A stretch of 64,000 nt of DNA from Luidia sarsii (lineage: Eukaryota; Echinodermata; Asteroidea; Paxillosida; Luidiidae): positions 12,817,900 through 12,881,899 of the forward strand of contig OX465109.1 of assembly GCA_949987565.1 (NCBI GenBank). Direction: 5' to 3'. A program made the position numbers and the translations under genes. Below are positions 32,538 to 43,851 of the stretch, piece by piece; positions within the stretch are counted from its first letter, which is position 1, and each line of letters opens with the position of its first letter. The notes under the pieces were generated by a model that had not been told where the DNA came from, searched no databases, and worked only from the letters and a program-made list of their open reading frames with translations.

Positions 32538-35500
32538 CTAGCATTGAAAAACAATACAGAGAAGAAAATTCACTTAAGTGACTGAAAACAATCTGCTGTA
32601 GCCAAGTTTACAACTATAGTTGTCATTTGAATCTAAAGTAAAGTGAGGAGTGTGATCCCTGGAGATAAATAAAATTTACACAATGAACAATTCTAAACAG
32701 TGAAAACGGGGTAACAGAAAATGTCATTTAGCCGTGAAAAGAAAACTCACAGTGTTTTCACCCCTATTTATGGGCACACAATTAGCCAATAGTTTTCACG
32801 CATTTTCACGGGTGTGCCACCAGTGGTCTCCATGGCCACATTCCTGGTGGTAAATGACTAGAGGCAGTTTCAACGTATATAAGGAGTGACAGTTACTAGG
32901 ACACCATACAGTACCTATGGTGGCTCATCAGGGGCACTACTTGTCATCGAATTAGTCATCCCTCAATGCTGGAGCTTGCCACCCTAGATATTCACAGTTT
33001 TTGCAAGGTCTCTTTAGTGACCTTAAGATGTACTCATCAGATCAGAGAGACATTTTTTGTTCACGGTGAATTCACTGTAAAATGCGCCGTGAAATCACAG
33101 TGATTTTTTTAGTTTCACAGCAGAATGACATTTTCAACCCATTTTCACTGTTAAGACATTCATAGTGTGACTATGTGAGTATTTGGGAAAGGCCTATAGG
33201 TCAGAGAGCACATGCGGCTCTTGCCTCACCTCCTGGCAGATGAACTCTTGCAGACTTTCAAACCAGGACTTCTTGACGGACGACACGCCGTCACTGAAGG
33301 CTTCCTTGGGTCTCCACAGGATCTCCGAGGGCAGGAGGTCCGTGCCGTCAAAGGCCTTACGGAGCAGGTACTTCTCAATGCCCTGCTGGGGACACCGCAT
33401 GTCCGCCGGCAGAGAAAGGAAGTAGGAGGTGAAGAGGTGGTCGAGAAGGGGTACCCGTAGTTCCAGGCTGGAGGACAGAAGATGCAAGGGCACACACAGA
33501 TGTTCATTTAATCATTCTATTCCATTCCGATCCTTTCTATTCCATTCCATTCCATTTCATACCAATCCATTCCAATCCATTTCATTCCATTCCAATCCAT
33601 TTCATTCCATTCCAATCCATTTCATTCCATTCCAACCCATTTCATTCCATTCCATTCCATTCCAATCAATTTCAATCCATTCAATTCCATTCCAATCCGT
33701 TCCATTCCATTCCATTCCGTTCTATTCCATTCCATTCCAATCCATTTCATTCCATTCCATTCCATTCCAATCCATTCCATTCCATTCCAATCCATTTCAA
33801 TCCATTCCATTCCATTTCATACCAATCCATTCCAATCCATTTCATTCCATTCCAATCCATTTCATTCCATTCCAATCCATTTCATTCCATTCCAACCCAT
33901 TTCATTCCATTCCATTCCATTCCAATCAATTTCAATCCATTCAATTCCATTCCAATCCGTTCCATTCCATTCCATTCCGTTCTATTCCATTCCATTCCAA
34001 TCCATTTCATTCCATTCCATTCCATTCCAATCCATTCCATTCCATTCCAATCCATTTCAATCCATTCAATTCCATTCCAATCCATTTCATTCCATTCCAA
34101 TCCATTTCATTCCATTCCAATCCATTTCATTCCATTCCATTCCATTCCATTCCAATCCATTTCATTCCATTTCATTCTAATTCATTCCTTCCCATTTCAT
34201 TCCATTCCGATCCGTTTCATTCCATTCCATTCCGATCCGTTCCATTCCATTCCATTTCATTCCATTCCCATTCATTTCCACATTCCCATCAAGGGAATTA
34301 AAAAGATCGACAGAGCTTTGACGACAGTCAAAGGCATTGAGGACAATTTTTTTTAAATGAGCATTAAAGGAACACTATTACACCATTAATAGTCATCAGC
34401 AGACTGCAGGGTTATAATCCGACTACTGATGTTACTTTCAATAAGCTCACATTACAAGCACCATCATTTATAGTTGAAAATACCTGACAATGGGCAGTGA
34501 ACAAATACAGTCCGAACCATTGAGTCACTGGCTCTTCGCAGAGCCAGACTCCTTCTCAAAAGGGATGACTCCGTTCTGCATGAAGACGACTCCTTATGTG
34601 AGGGTCGGTTGTCCTTACCTGTGGGCAGCTGTTGTCCGGTCAGCTCTCAGTACGTCATAAAGGTACAAGTCTTTGAGGAGGCGCCGGCTCTCTGCATCCC
34701 CCTCCTCGGCTGATGGCTGCTGGTGGAAGTAGATGTAACCCTGTGCGACCTCGTCCGATCCCTCACCCGAGAAGATCACCACCCTGTCCGTTTCTTTCTT
34801 GATGTACCGGGACACCAAATACATGCCTGCAAGGCAACAACGACAACAAAATGGAGGGAGAAAACTTCAGCTATGTTCACTTGATGAATACACAGATTCA
34901 GGACTTGGTGATTAAAGACATTAACTTTTTAGTTGCTGGATGGGAGAGGCTTTGCATGATCTTAAGCCGATGTACAAATTCCCACTTTACCTGTGGTTTG
35001 TTTCATTAAACTTTATATCGTAACTTTCGACCAATCGCATGACGATGATTGATGTACATATACGTGTACGGAGTATCACAACTTATGATGGGTAATCCAT
35101 CGTAAGTTGAGGCACGATGCATGGCTTTGTGAAATCCACCCAGGGACACATACATATTTGTACATAGTTATTGTCACCTAAACTATTAACAAAACTTCAA
35201 CAAACTTTAACAGCCCTTTTTTACATGTGCAAGCAGCTGTGACAGACTCAATGACATTGATAGAGCCACTGCAGACTATTGATCCCATAGTTTCAATTCG
35301 ATGGAGTCTTACGATCCATCATAACTCAACTTACATCGGTTAACCCATCGTAATTGTTCTGTGCATCAATCTTCGTACTGCAATTGCTTGTAAGTAATGG
35401 TGAATTTGATGGAATTTACCACCGGTCTACTACATGGTCTACTAATGTAGTAGACTTCGACTATTGATGAGGTTTCAGGATTCTGTAGAAAAACCAATCA

Positions 35501-38500
35501 AGAAAGCTTCCAAAATCAACCAAAACATCTTAGAGAAAACTTAACTCCATCATCAGCGGATGGAATAAGAGATCCAGGCTGACTCGGGTTTGTCTTGATG
35601 AGAGAGGGTCCAGTCTGACTTACCGACAGAGGCTCTGACAGTGGTGATGTCATAGCTTTCCAGGGAGTAGATGACGTCTTCTAAGGCAGCTATTCCTTCC
35701 TCTGGGGTAAAGGAGACTTCATGGTGTTCACTGCCGATGTGTGCTGCCACCTAGGAGGAGAAGGGACCACATTCCATACAGTCAGCCAGAAACACCCATC
35801 AATGCTGTGGTTACTTTCATGAACCAACTTGTTATGAGTCTCTCACATAATCAATTCTATTTGCCCATCTTTACTTTGACATGGGTGAGGCCACTGGTGG
35901 AAGAGAACAAGGGATGAAGAGAGATGGTTGTATATAGTCATTCATGGTGCCCCCATGGTCTTCCAGATTAGGGAATGGAATTGGATAGGATAGGATGGGA
36001 TGGAATGAAAATGGGATGAAAATGGGATGGAATGGGATGGGATGGGATAAGAAAGGATGGGATGGGATAGGATGTGATGAGATGGGATGGGACATGATGG
36101 GATGGGATAGGATAGGATGGGATTGAATGGGATTGGATGGATGGGATGGGGTGGGTGGGATGGGATGGGATGGGATGGGATGGGATGGGATGGGATGGGA
36201 TGGGATGGGATGGGATGGGATGGGATGGGATGGGATAGGATGGGATTGGATGGGATGGGGTGGGTAGGATGGGATGGGATGGGATGGGAAGGGATGCAAT
36301 GGGATGGGATGGGTTGGGATTGGATGGGATGGGATGGACATGGCCTGGGATGTGATGGAATGGAATGGGATTGGATGGGATGGAATGGGATGGAATGGGA
36401 TGGAATGGGATGGACATGGCCTGGAATGAGATGGGATGAATGGGATGGGATGGATGGGATGGATGGGATGGGATGGGATGGGATGGGATGGGATGGGATG
36501 GGATTGGTTTGACAATGTAAAAATAGTCAGGTGCCACTCCGTACCTTCCTGGCTGCCATGACATCGGGACTTCCCTCCATGCCAATGGAGTAGGTCTGGA
36601 TGGGATACTGGATCCCAGACTCTTTAGCCAGCTTCACAACCAGGGCTGCTATTAGACTGGAGTCCAAGCCACCTGTCAGTATAGAGACAGGGAGCTTGAA
36701 GACGACCACTCACAAGAAGAAATACTCAGAGCTTTGTATCTACAGGGCATCTCGCAAAGTCTTCATAGACAGTATTATGACCGCCAAAGGATAATGATAA
36801 GACTGGCTTGGCAAAACACAGTTGGATGCCAATACTGTTTCTTTGTTAACCAAGGATTATCAACTCAATGTGAAGTCCACCATCAGGAACAAATCCTAGC
36901 AAATGCAAAGCTATAGAGCTCTTTACATTAGACATGAAATCTTCCTGCACAGTATTTGGACTACATGTACCATGATGTAATGAAGCAACTGTGCATCAAA
37001 TCGCAGTCAAGGATGTCAACCCTGTTTTTTTAAATGTCTACTAGTGAAGTGGGCATAAACTGATTCTGTACCAATCAAGACAGATGATCTTGAAGACCTT
37101 ACATCATAGAACGTGCTTTGATGGTCATAACCAAGTTGGTTTAGCTGTTTCTGTTTGGCGTGATCCTATGAAGATCTGTACACCTCTTTGCTCAATGTAA
37201 CACTAACCTAACTAAAACTGCCAAGGGAAAATGTCAATGGAACAGGAGTCGGACCAATTCTCGGTTGTGAGTACTTGTGACTGCCCAACCGTAAGTCAAA
37301 TCACAGTGGGGAAAGCCAACCCTGTTTCTATGCAACCACATGCAGTGGTGATAATCTGAATCTCATGCACCATCAGATTTGCTCTAAGAGGAAGACGCCT
37401 GCTTCTAGAAGGCCCTTACCCGACAGGAGACAGCCGATGTGTCGATGGGTCATCAGACGTTTCCTGACGGCATCGGTAAGAAGTAGACGCACATTCTCAT
37501 GTATGTCATCTCCTGAAAGTGAAAGACAGCCATGGCAAGATGCAATGATGTCATGTACATGTGAGGACATGTCAGGATATGTTTTTTAACCACTTTGCAC
37601 CAGGACCTCCGAATCCGGAGCTCTATTGGCTTGACTATGCGACGGGGCTTCCGAATTCGGGCACCACTATTGTCCACATTCTAAACAAAGACTCTTTTCA
37701 GCTTAGAACAAAGCAATACGAATCAGTACAAAGACCCTTTTTGATGCAAGTTGTCACATGAATTGCAAGATTAGCAGCAGTAATTGTGCAATTGTGGGAC
37801 TTTTACTGTGGAGGATCGAGGGATACCGTGCTGCAGCTGAAAGCACGCGGGGGACATTGTCTGTGCATGCCACACAGCCCAACGGTCCTCGGTGTGGCAT
37901 TGGAATTCCCCCCACATTCTTGACCGTAATCTGTACGCTCGGTTGTGGCCGACCAACTCAAAGATTTGACTGCCTGGAGTCTGCGGTCAGGGATTGACAG
38001 CACTGTACACACACACACACACAAGTCCGTTACGGTCCATTGACGACGCACAATGGGCCCTTTTTCGAACGGATAATCTCTTGACAAAAGCCACAACGAC
38101 AGCCGAATTGTGCCAGGTTTTACTCTCTTGTACCCATAGTGCACTGACCCTTATCGATTTATTTCACAGAAATATATTGTTCCGATTGTTTTAGCAAGAT
38201 TTTAAAATGATGCATTGTTCAAAAACTCCCGTATGGCGGTCATCGGCGCTGAAAACCCCCCCGGCGCGAAGTGGTTAACAACATAACAATAACACAATAT
38301 AGCACAGAAACTATATACAAATATACTCCTGCACTGTAAGATAGAGCTCCCAGGAAAAATAAATCTACATGAATGAATTAAAATGACAACATGAATGAAT
38401 TTAATGACAACATGAACAAATGTGCTTTCAGATTAGATTTATAGGAAGACACCAATTTCCTGATTCCTAATGGTAGTTCATTCCACAATTTTTGTGAGCT

Positions 38501-41500
38501 CAAAAATGTCGGACATGAAACAGCAGTCAATTCGTTTTTTTACCTTTGGGCTGCAGAGCCAATGGGATCTCAGACCACTTGGGCGCCTTCTCTATGCTGT
38601 GAAACTGGACGCACTCTCTCAGCGTTACTTTGCCAGAGGGGGACAGGTCGTAGCTCTCCACATTGCCAGGCGGGAATGGGATGATGTCAACCTCGTGGTC
38701 CTGGTCGCCGTGGGAGAGGCCGAGGAGACCTGGACACGCAGGAAAAGATCCGAACAACATCCGCTATTCACACTACTGTGAACTTTAAAAACCCTGAAAA
38801 TCAGGTCGAAAATATCAAATCACCATGAAAAGAAAACTCACTGCAGTTTCACCACTTTGTCATGCTCAAATGCTCTTCAACAGATTTTCACTGTGATTTC
38901 ACCGGTGCTCTATTCAAGGCCACATTCTTTGTGGTAAATGGCTGCAATGCACAAGCCTATGGTGTACAATTACACAGACTAGACCACAACTGATTTCACC
39001 AGTGCTCTATTAAAGGCCACATTCTTTGTGGTAAATGGCTGCAATGCACAAGCCTATGGTGTACAATCACAAAGACTAGACCACAACTGATTTCACCAGT
39101 GGTCTATTCAAGGCCACATTCTTTGTGGTAAATGGCTGCAATGCACAAGCCTACGGTGTACAGTTAAACAGACTAGACCACAACTGATTTCACCAGTGGT
39201 CTTTATTCAATTTCAAGGCACATTCGTGGTGGTAAATGGCTGCAGTACATACACAAGCCTACGGTGTACAATTACACAGACTAGACCACAACTACCCAGC
39301 AGATGAGTTGTGTGGTGATTTGGCTAGATGCAGGTCACACGAGGTGAAATCTTCAGGGTGAATTCACTTCAAAAAGTTACATGAAATCACTATGAATTTG
39401 GTTTTTCACTGTCACATGGCATATTTACCAAATTTTTGTGGTTGAGATTTTCACAGTGTCACAACCACCTAAGTCTAAACCAAGGACCAGGGGGTTATTT
39501 GCGAACTCTGAACTCATGCACACGTGACTGCATCATTTCATACAACAAAACATGCTATAAAACCTGACAAATGTAAAGCATTTACATGTACATCTCCCCA
39601 AATCATGCCCCCATTTTCATTCGGATGCAAACAACATTTGTTTTAAACCTGGCAACAGCAGTTCAAGAATCATCACACAAGGTGGATACGCCGTGGATAC
39701 ACCTTTATCATTCAAACTGTGGAAACATTTCCCAGTCAGTTTTCCTAAACTCTGCTTCACTGACTTTAGAAGAGTAAGAGCTAGTTTAGGTGATCCCTGA
39801 ATCAAAGATTGTAAACTCCATGAGATGCCTTCCAACACTGTCTTAGATACCAGAGCTCAAGTCATGTTTCTGTCATAGCTATCCCGACTCTGCCTCTACC
39901 CATAGAGCTCTATAACTAAAATAGAGTGCGCGGTACGAACATGTGCCGACATGGACCCGCATCCGCCATTGCCAAAGAAGGCAAATTCTGCTTGAAGTAT
40001 ATCCGGATGTTAGTGGCAATCGCGCGTAATACACGCATTCTATATGTATGTGGATGTGTGTGTGTGTTAGAATATTGGTGCACGCGTACGCGTACGCGTG
40101 CAGCCTTCGACGCGTCGCATCTAGTTTGCCCCATAGAGCTCTGAGTTTGCCCTCTTTGGTAATGGCGTTTCAGTCCTCTTGTCGGCACACGTCACACGAT
40201 GAGTGCGCACTCTAGTTTATTTATAGAGCTCTATGCTCTACCCCCATCAGACCCAAATTGCTCAAATAACACATGCATATAATGACCTTTGGCCTCGGAG
40301 CAGATGGCAAGCATCCCATCATCCTTCAGGAATCTGAACATTGGACGGATGCCGTATGTATCACGCCCAAGGTAGACCTGGAAAGATACATAAATGTTGC
40401 TTATTGACTCAATTAAAGGAAAAAATGTAAATCTCCATCATGTTGAGGGCCTGGCCTCTCTTAGCCACTATGTGCCCAGCAGACAGAAAGCAAAGACTCC
40501 ATCCAGCATAGAGGCAACATACATGTACAAGAATCCACTCTTTCCTCTCTCCTCTCTCCCCTTCTCTCTGCTTTCCTCCCCTCCCTCTACTCCTCTACCC
40601 TCTACCCTCCTCTCTTTCTCTCTCCTCTCCTCTCTCTCCCCTCCTCTCCTCTCTCCCCTCCTGTACCCTTTCCTCTCTCTCCATCCTCTCCTCTCTTTCC
40701 CCTCCTGTACCCTCTCCTCTCTTGACATCCTCTCCCCTCCTGTACCCTCTACCCTCTCTCCCCTCCTGTACCCTTTCCTCTCTTAACATCCTCTCCTCTT
40801 TCCCCTCCTCTCCTCTCTCTTCACTCCTCTCCCACCCTCTCCTCTTTCTCGCCTATTATACTGTCATGACTGTCCACTTTCCTCTCTCTCCATCCTCTCT
40901 CCTCTCTCTCCCCTCCTGTACCCTCTCCTCTCTCGACATCCTCTCCTCTCTCCCCTCCTATCCTCTCTCTTCACCCCTCTCCCACCCTTCCCTCTTTCTT
41001 GCCTACTGCCATGACTGTCCACTTTCCTCTGTCTCCATCCTCTTCTCTCTCTCTTCACTCTTCTCTCCTCTCCTCTCCTCTCTATTTCATCTCTCTCACT
41101 CACTCTTGTTTTCTTTCTCTCTCTCACACTCTCTGCTATCTGATGTTAATGGATGCTTTTCTCTCTCACACTCTCTGCTATCTGATGTTAATGGATGCTT
41201 TTCTCTCTCACCTTCTTGGCGGCTGTGTCCAGCAGACAGAAAGCAAAGACTCCGTCCAGCATGGAGGCTGCATACTCTGCCCCACCCTGGGCATACAAAT
41301 GGATGATGGCCTCCCCATCACAGTTAGTCAGGTACTCAAAGCCAAACTGCTCCTGGACCTGATTCAAGCAGGAAGGAGATTGAAACCCAACACTAATTGT
41401 TTGTCCAAGCAGCTGTATGGAATTCAAAACTGACTATATTTCTGTCAATAGCTATATCTGTTCATGTTGTAAGAACTGAAGGTTAGCACTTATCCCTCAA

Positions 41501-43851
41501 AGAGCTGGGTTATTTTGATTCCCCCCCCCCTCTCTCAAATCTCGATCGTTCAACAGTTCAATGAAGGATACAGGATTCAAATTGTATTTGGCAGGGTAAT
41601 AGAGCATTACATATTTGTTTAAAATTTCATTGGAAAAAAATTAATGTTTTGTCTAATTATAGCGCATTAATTAGGCCCTATTCATGATTCCATTTTTTTT
41701 TCAGTGTTTATTATTTCATTTTCAGTTTTTTATCGAATTTCCTTAATTTACATAAATTTTAGAATGAAACACAAGCAAATCCAACAATTGCATACAGCAA
41801 AGATCAGCTAATCATGCAAAATAATTCCTGAAAAAAAATCACTATGCATTTTGGATGCTGCTTTTAAGTGGTGCAAGTCAATGGAAACAATTCTGTCAAA
41901 CTATACCATGGCCTTGAAAAATGTTCATTGTCAGTGAATGGCACCTCCGATTTTAATAAAATTGATGTCAAAAAGTCATAAAGCCATGAAAGCCCGAGCA
42001 CGCAGAAAAAAATCACAGAGATGCTATAAAGGGGGGAGGTGGAATCTGCCCCCTCCCCCGGCACTCACAAAGACTAACCCATTGGAGAGAGGAGTCCACC
42101 ACCTGAGGATTACAAACCACTATTATGGTGTGGTGTAAGGCTGGGTAGAAAACCCGGGTATCCGAAACCCGGCCGAAGGCATCGGATACCCGGTTCCATT
42201 TTTTGAATCCGGGTATTTTATTTCTTTTTCGAACAACGTATCTTTACTTTGTTTATGAGATTGTAAGACGCAGTGGCATCCGATTCAATACTTTAAAAGT
42301 GGAACCGAATTTGTGTTTACTCAAAATCCGATTCTTGGGGTCATTGAATAGAGTCGTCTTTGTAGCCATGGTTATCATTAGGTGCAATCCCGCTAGAAAG
42401 GAAAACGGTTGAGAAGTGGACCGCATCATCGTGATTCAATAATCGATTTGTTTTTGTGCACCAGTTTACACACGGCAATATTTTTTGGAAAGTGGATCAC
42501 GATTCAAAAAATATTGCTTTGCAGGCCACGGCTGCGAACTGCACGTGCCTGAAATATGACCTAATCAGACTGTGCATGCCAACATGTCTGGAATATGACC
42601 CGGCCGGATTTTTTTCGTCGCAAAAACCAACGCACTCCTCATCAGTGCAGTGCGATGATGCAACACAAAGGGCTTGTGTACCGCACCTACGCACATGAAT
42701 ACACAGCAGTACAGACATAGGCCTGAGGTGGGTTTTTTTTCAGCATGGTTCCTGCCTCAGCGACCTCACATGCGGTTTTAATCCTGGCCGAATGGGAGGG
42801 AACCAGTCTACAAGATGCACGTGTTGTGATACAGCACTCTAGCTGTAAATTTCACAAGTGATCGTTTTTGTTTCGGACGCCATGATTCTAATGACCGCAG
42901 AATGTTAAAACAATGCTGCTTAATTGTTTTGGTCGTCAAAGAAACCCAAGAAAACCTCAAGTAAAGTTTTTTTTTAATCGATGTAGCGTGTTGCCGATTT
43001 TATTATCGATGTTGCTTTATGCCGATTTTATTATCGATGTCGCTTGTTGCCGATTTTATTATCGATGTTGCCGATTTTATTATCGAGGTTGCCGATTTTA
43101 TTATCGATGTTGCTTGTTAGTGATTTTATTATCGATGTAGAAACTGAACGCATGCCTGGCGCGGCGCTCCGATACTGCGATAGCGACCAGCAGGCATTAT
43201 GCAATGTACTTCCGTGTTCTTAATTTCTTAGGTTTCCCGGGTACCAACGATTTCAAAATTCGGGTATCCGGTTCCTCAAATACTCGATTTTGCCCAGCCT
43301 TAGTGTGGTGTCAATTGCTTTTGACAGTACAGTAGTACACTATTCTTTACTTTATGCATAAAACAATTACCGGTAAAAGACATTTTGATTGGCACGCTGA
43401 TTAAGTGAGTATCAAAAATTAGGAGAGCCTGATGTTTCGATCCTAGCAGGACCTTTCTCAAAGGCAGAATGGCCCCTATTAGTCAATTAACAGTCTGCAG
43501 CATTTGTTCAACCCTTGGTCCCATGCCCAGTCATCATTAATTAATGGTTTTTAAACCGTGTACGGTACATGCTAGGATGGTGACACCAGGACGACCTCAT
43601 ACTTTACGGTAGTTGTAGATCTCGCCATTGTACAGGACATAAATGTGGGGATAGCTCCGGATTCTCATTGGCTGCATGCCGTACACATCGTCCACGATGA
43701 CCAATCGGTGGAAGGCTAGGCAGCAGTTGTTGTAGTGGTTGATGTTCTCGATGCGGAACGAATCAGGGCCACGGTGCGCAATCTTGAGGGCGCTACTGCA
43801 CTGCTTGGACACATCGTTGTCACAACCGAACAGAGCCCAAATCCCACACAT
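32298..43851 (-). CDS. ASNS: Asparagine synthetase (glutamine-hydrolysing), complete, 10 coding exons, 568 aa
   Basis: Exons in coding order: 43851-43603, 41358-41212, 40377-40287, 38729-38544, 37512-37420, 36672-36545, 35750-35624, 34826-34619, 33467-33230, 32537-32298. They sum to 1707 bases, 568 residues plus TGA; human ASNS is 561. All junctions keep phase. The enzyme makes asparagine from aspartate, ATP and glutamine in the cytosol. The N-terminal Ntn glutaminase domain starts MCGIWALFG, with Cys2 as the nucleophile once Met is removed, and shows AHRGPD, NGEIYN and CDGE. The C-terminal synthetase domain has the ATP-pyrophosphate loop SGGLDSS at residues 255-261, then FSGEGSDE and RADRTTAAH, then [10 protein letters not shown] and [10 protein letters not shown]. 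An acceptor 30 bases before the ATG implies an upstream noncoding exon. Introns hold two pentanucleotide satellites, a hAT-like element, a partial copy of exon 2, and copies of one MITE family. The identification is secure. Confidence 0.97.
32590..32670 (+). mobile_element. SINE head fragment, ASNS intron 9
   Basis: GCTGTAGCCAAGTTTACAAC and GTGATCCCTGGAGATAAA match the 5' region of the SINE family. Confidence 0.5.
32685..33170. mobile_element. CACTGTGAA-type MITE, copy 2, ASNS intron 9
   Basis: It shares GTGGTCTCCATGGCCACATT-type interior and loosely matching ends (AACAGTGAAAAC and TTTTCACTGTTAAGAC) with copies 1 and 3. Confidence 0.5.
33230..33467 (-). CDS. ASNS: ASNS coding exon 9 (residues 410-489)
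   Basis: Acceptor TCCTCCAG, donor GTGAGG. It encodes [20 protein letters not shown], then [20 protein letters not shown], then [20 protein letters not shown], ending ICQE. Confidence 0.96.
33515..34285 (+). repeat. ATTCC pentanucleotide satellite, ASNS intron 8
   Basis: About 770 bases of CCATT, CCAAT and TTCATTCCATTCC units. A 260-base stretch is repeated as a block (33631 onward and 33891 onward), a higher-order duplication. Confidence 0.95.
34619..34826 (-). CDS. ASNS: ASNS coding exon 8 (residues 341-409)
   Basis: Acceptor CTTGCAG, donor GTAAGG. It encodes [20 protein letters not shown], then [20 protein letters not shown], then [28 protein letters not shown] and RADRTTAAH are active-site segments of the synthetase domain. 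Confidence 0.96.
35080..35400. mobile_element. Foldback repeat with CCATCGTAAGTTGAG ends, ASNS intron 7
   Basis: Left ACTTATGATGGGTAATCCAT and right the partial complement GATCCATCATAACTCAACTT. Fragments with the same words occur at 43980-44040 and 58870-59000. Confidence 0.5.
35624..35750 (-). CDS. ASNS: ASNS coding exon 7 (residues 299-340)
   Basis: Acceptor CTCCTAG, donor GTAAGTC. It encodes [20 protein letters not shown] then [20 protein letters not shown], ending [18 protein letters not shown] spans the next junction. Confidence 0.96.
35975..36510 (+). repeat. GGGAT pentanucleotide satellite, ASNS intron 6
   Basis: About 530 bases of GGGATGGGAT with GGAAT variants. The plus strand has closely spaced GGG runs able to form four-stranded structures; the ASNS transcript carries the C-rich strand. 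Confidence 0.95.
36545..36672 (-). CDS. ASNS: ASNS coding exon 6 with the ATP loop (residues 256-298)
   Basis: Acceptor ACTGACAG, donor GTACGG. It completes [20 protein letters not shown], then [20 protein letters not shown], then AARK. SGGLDSS binds the ATP pyrophosphate. The GGGAT satellite starts about 35 bases beyond its donor. Confidence 0.96.
37420..37512 (-). CDS. ASNS: ASNS coding exon 5 (residues 225-255)
   Basis: Acceptor CACTTTCAG, donor GTAAGG. It encodes [20 protein letters not shown] then [11 protein letters not shown]. It ends inside the pyrophosphate loop, which is completed by the next exon. A foldback transposon ends 74 bases upstream of the acceptor. Confidence 0.95.
37586..38278. 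mobile_element. TTAACCACTT-type foldback element, ASNS intron 4
   Basis: 693 bases from TTAACCACTTTGCACCAGG to CGGCGCGAAGTGGTTAA. The interior closely matches 16856-17535, including a CA microsatellite near 38007-38022. Confidence 0.8.
38544..38729 (-). CDS. ASNS: ASNS coding exon 4 (residues 163-224)
   Basis: Acceptor GTGTCCAG, donor GTAAAA. It encodes [20 protein letters not shown], then [20 protein letters not shown], then [20 protein letters not shown]. It is the least conserved part, linking the two domains; PFPPG aligns with FLPG. Confidence 0.93.
38770..39462. mobile_element. CACTGTGAA-type MITE with internal tandem expansion, ASNS intron 3
   Basis: Ends resemble copy 1. The inner unit (CTGATTTCACCAGTGGTCTA then TTCAAGGCCACATTC) is repeated about four times at roughly 100-base spacing (38888-39300), while copy 1 has it once. 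Confidence 0.7.
39901..40235. mobile_element. hAT-like foldback element, ASNS intron 3
   Basis: Long inverted ends (about 85 bases, starting CATAGAGCTCTATAACTA) flanked by a 7-base duplication CTCTACC at 39894-39900 and 40236-40242. Its middle has CGCGTACGCGTACGCGTG. Confidence 0.75.
40287..40377 (-). CDS. ASNS: ASNS coding exon 3 (residues 133-162)
   Basis: Acceptor CTTTCCAG, donor GTCATT (weak, but fixed by phase). It encodes [20 protein letters not shown] then [10 protein letters not shown], matching GRDTYGVRPLF and CSEAKG of the family. Confidence 0.95.
40471..40523 (-). pseudogene. Decayed partial copy of ASNS exon 2 in intron 2
   Basis: The minus strand reads [16 protein letters not shown] then a stop, against [16 protein letters not shown] of exon 2. 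About 50 bases match with roughly five differences. There is no usable acceptor or donor at its edges, so it is not an alternative exon. Confidence 0.75.
40535..41211 (+). repeat. CT-rich tract, ASNS intron 2
   Basis: Irregular CTCTCCTCTC runs up to the donor of exon 2. It ends in two 43-base copies (near 41126-41211) containing CTGCTATCTGATGTTAATGG. Confidence 0.85.
41212..41358 (-). CDS. ASNS: ASNS coding exon 2 (residues 84-132)
   Basis: Acceptor TGAATCAG, donor GTGAGAG. It encodes [20 protein letters not shown] then [20 protein letters not shown], ending [10 protein letters not shown] decayed partial copy lies in the next intron at 40471-40523. Confidence 0.96.
42136..43302. mobile_element. 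hAT-like transposon without coding capacity, ASNS intron 1
   Basis: 1167 bases starting TAAGGCTGGGTAGAAAACCC and ending in the complement of TAAGGCTGGGCAAAATCGAG. The flanks are an exact 8-base duplication GTGTGGTG (42128-42135 and 43303-43310), as for hAT elements. No transposase frame is left. It holds a minisatellite at about 42980-43138 (GCCGATTTTATTATCGATGT). Confidence 0.85.
43428..43472 (-). mobile_element. Penelope-type tail, ASNS 5' part
   Basis: In reverse: TTCTGCCTTTGAGAAAGGTC then CTGCTAGGATCGAAACATCA. ASNS intron 1. Confidence 0.7.
43603..43851 (-). CDS. ASNS: ASNS first coding exon (residues 1-83), glutaminase nucleophile
   Basis: Starts [14 protein letters not shown] at 43851 and ends [10 protein letters not shown] before the donor GTATGAGG. 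Cys2 is the nucleophile; HRGPD and NGEIYN line the glutamine site. A strong acceptor (TTCTTTTCAG) at 43882 leaves a 30-base 5' leader in this exon. Confidence 0.97.

Noticed and set aside
33429..34301. 290-codon open frame of FHSIPIH repeats
   Set aside because: It is the ATTCC satellite within ASNS intron 8, opposite to the gene.
35871..36585. Overlapping open frames of SHPIP repeats and a plus-strand GMGWDGM frame
   Set aside because: They are the GGGAT satellite in ASNS intron 6; all frames reflect the pentamer.
40471..40523. Alternative ASNS exon
   Set aside because: In-frame stop and no usable splice sites; called a decayed duplicate instead.
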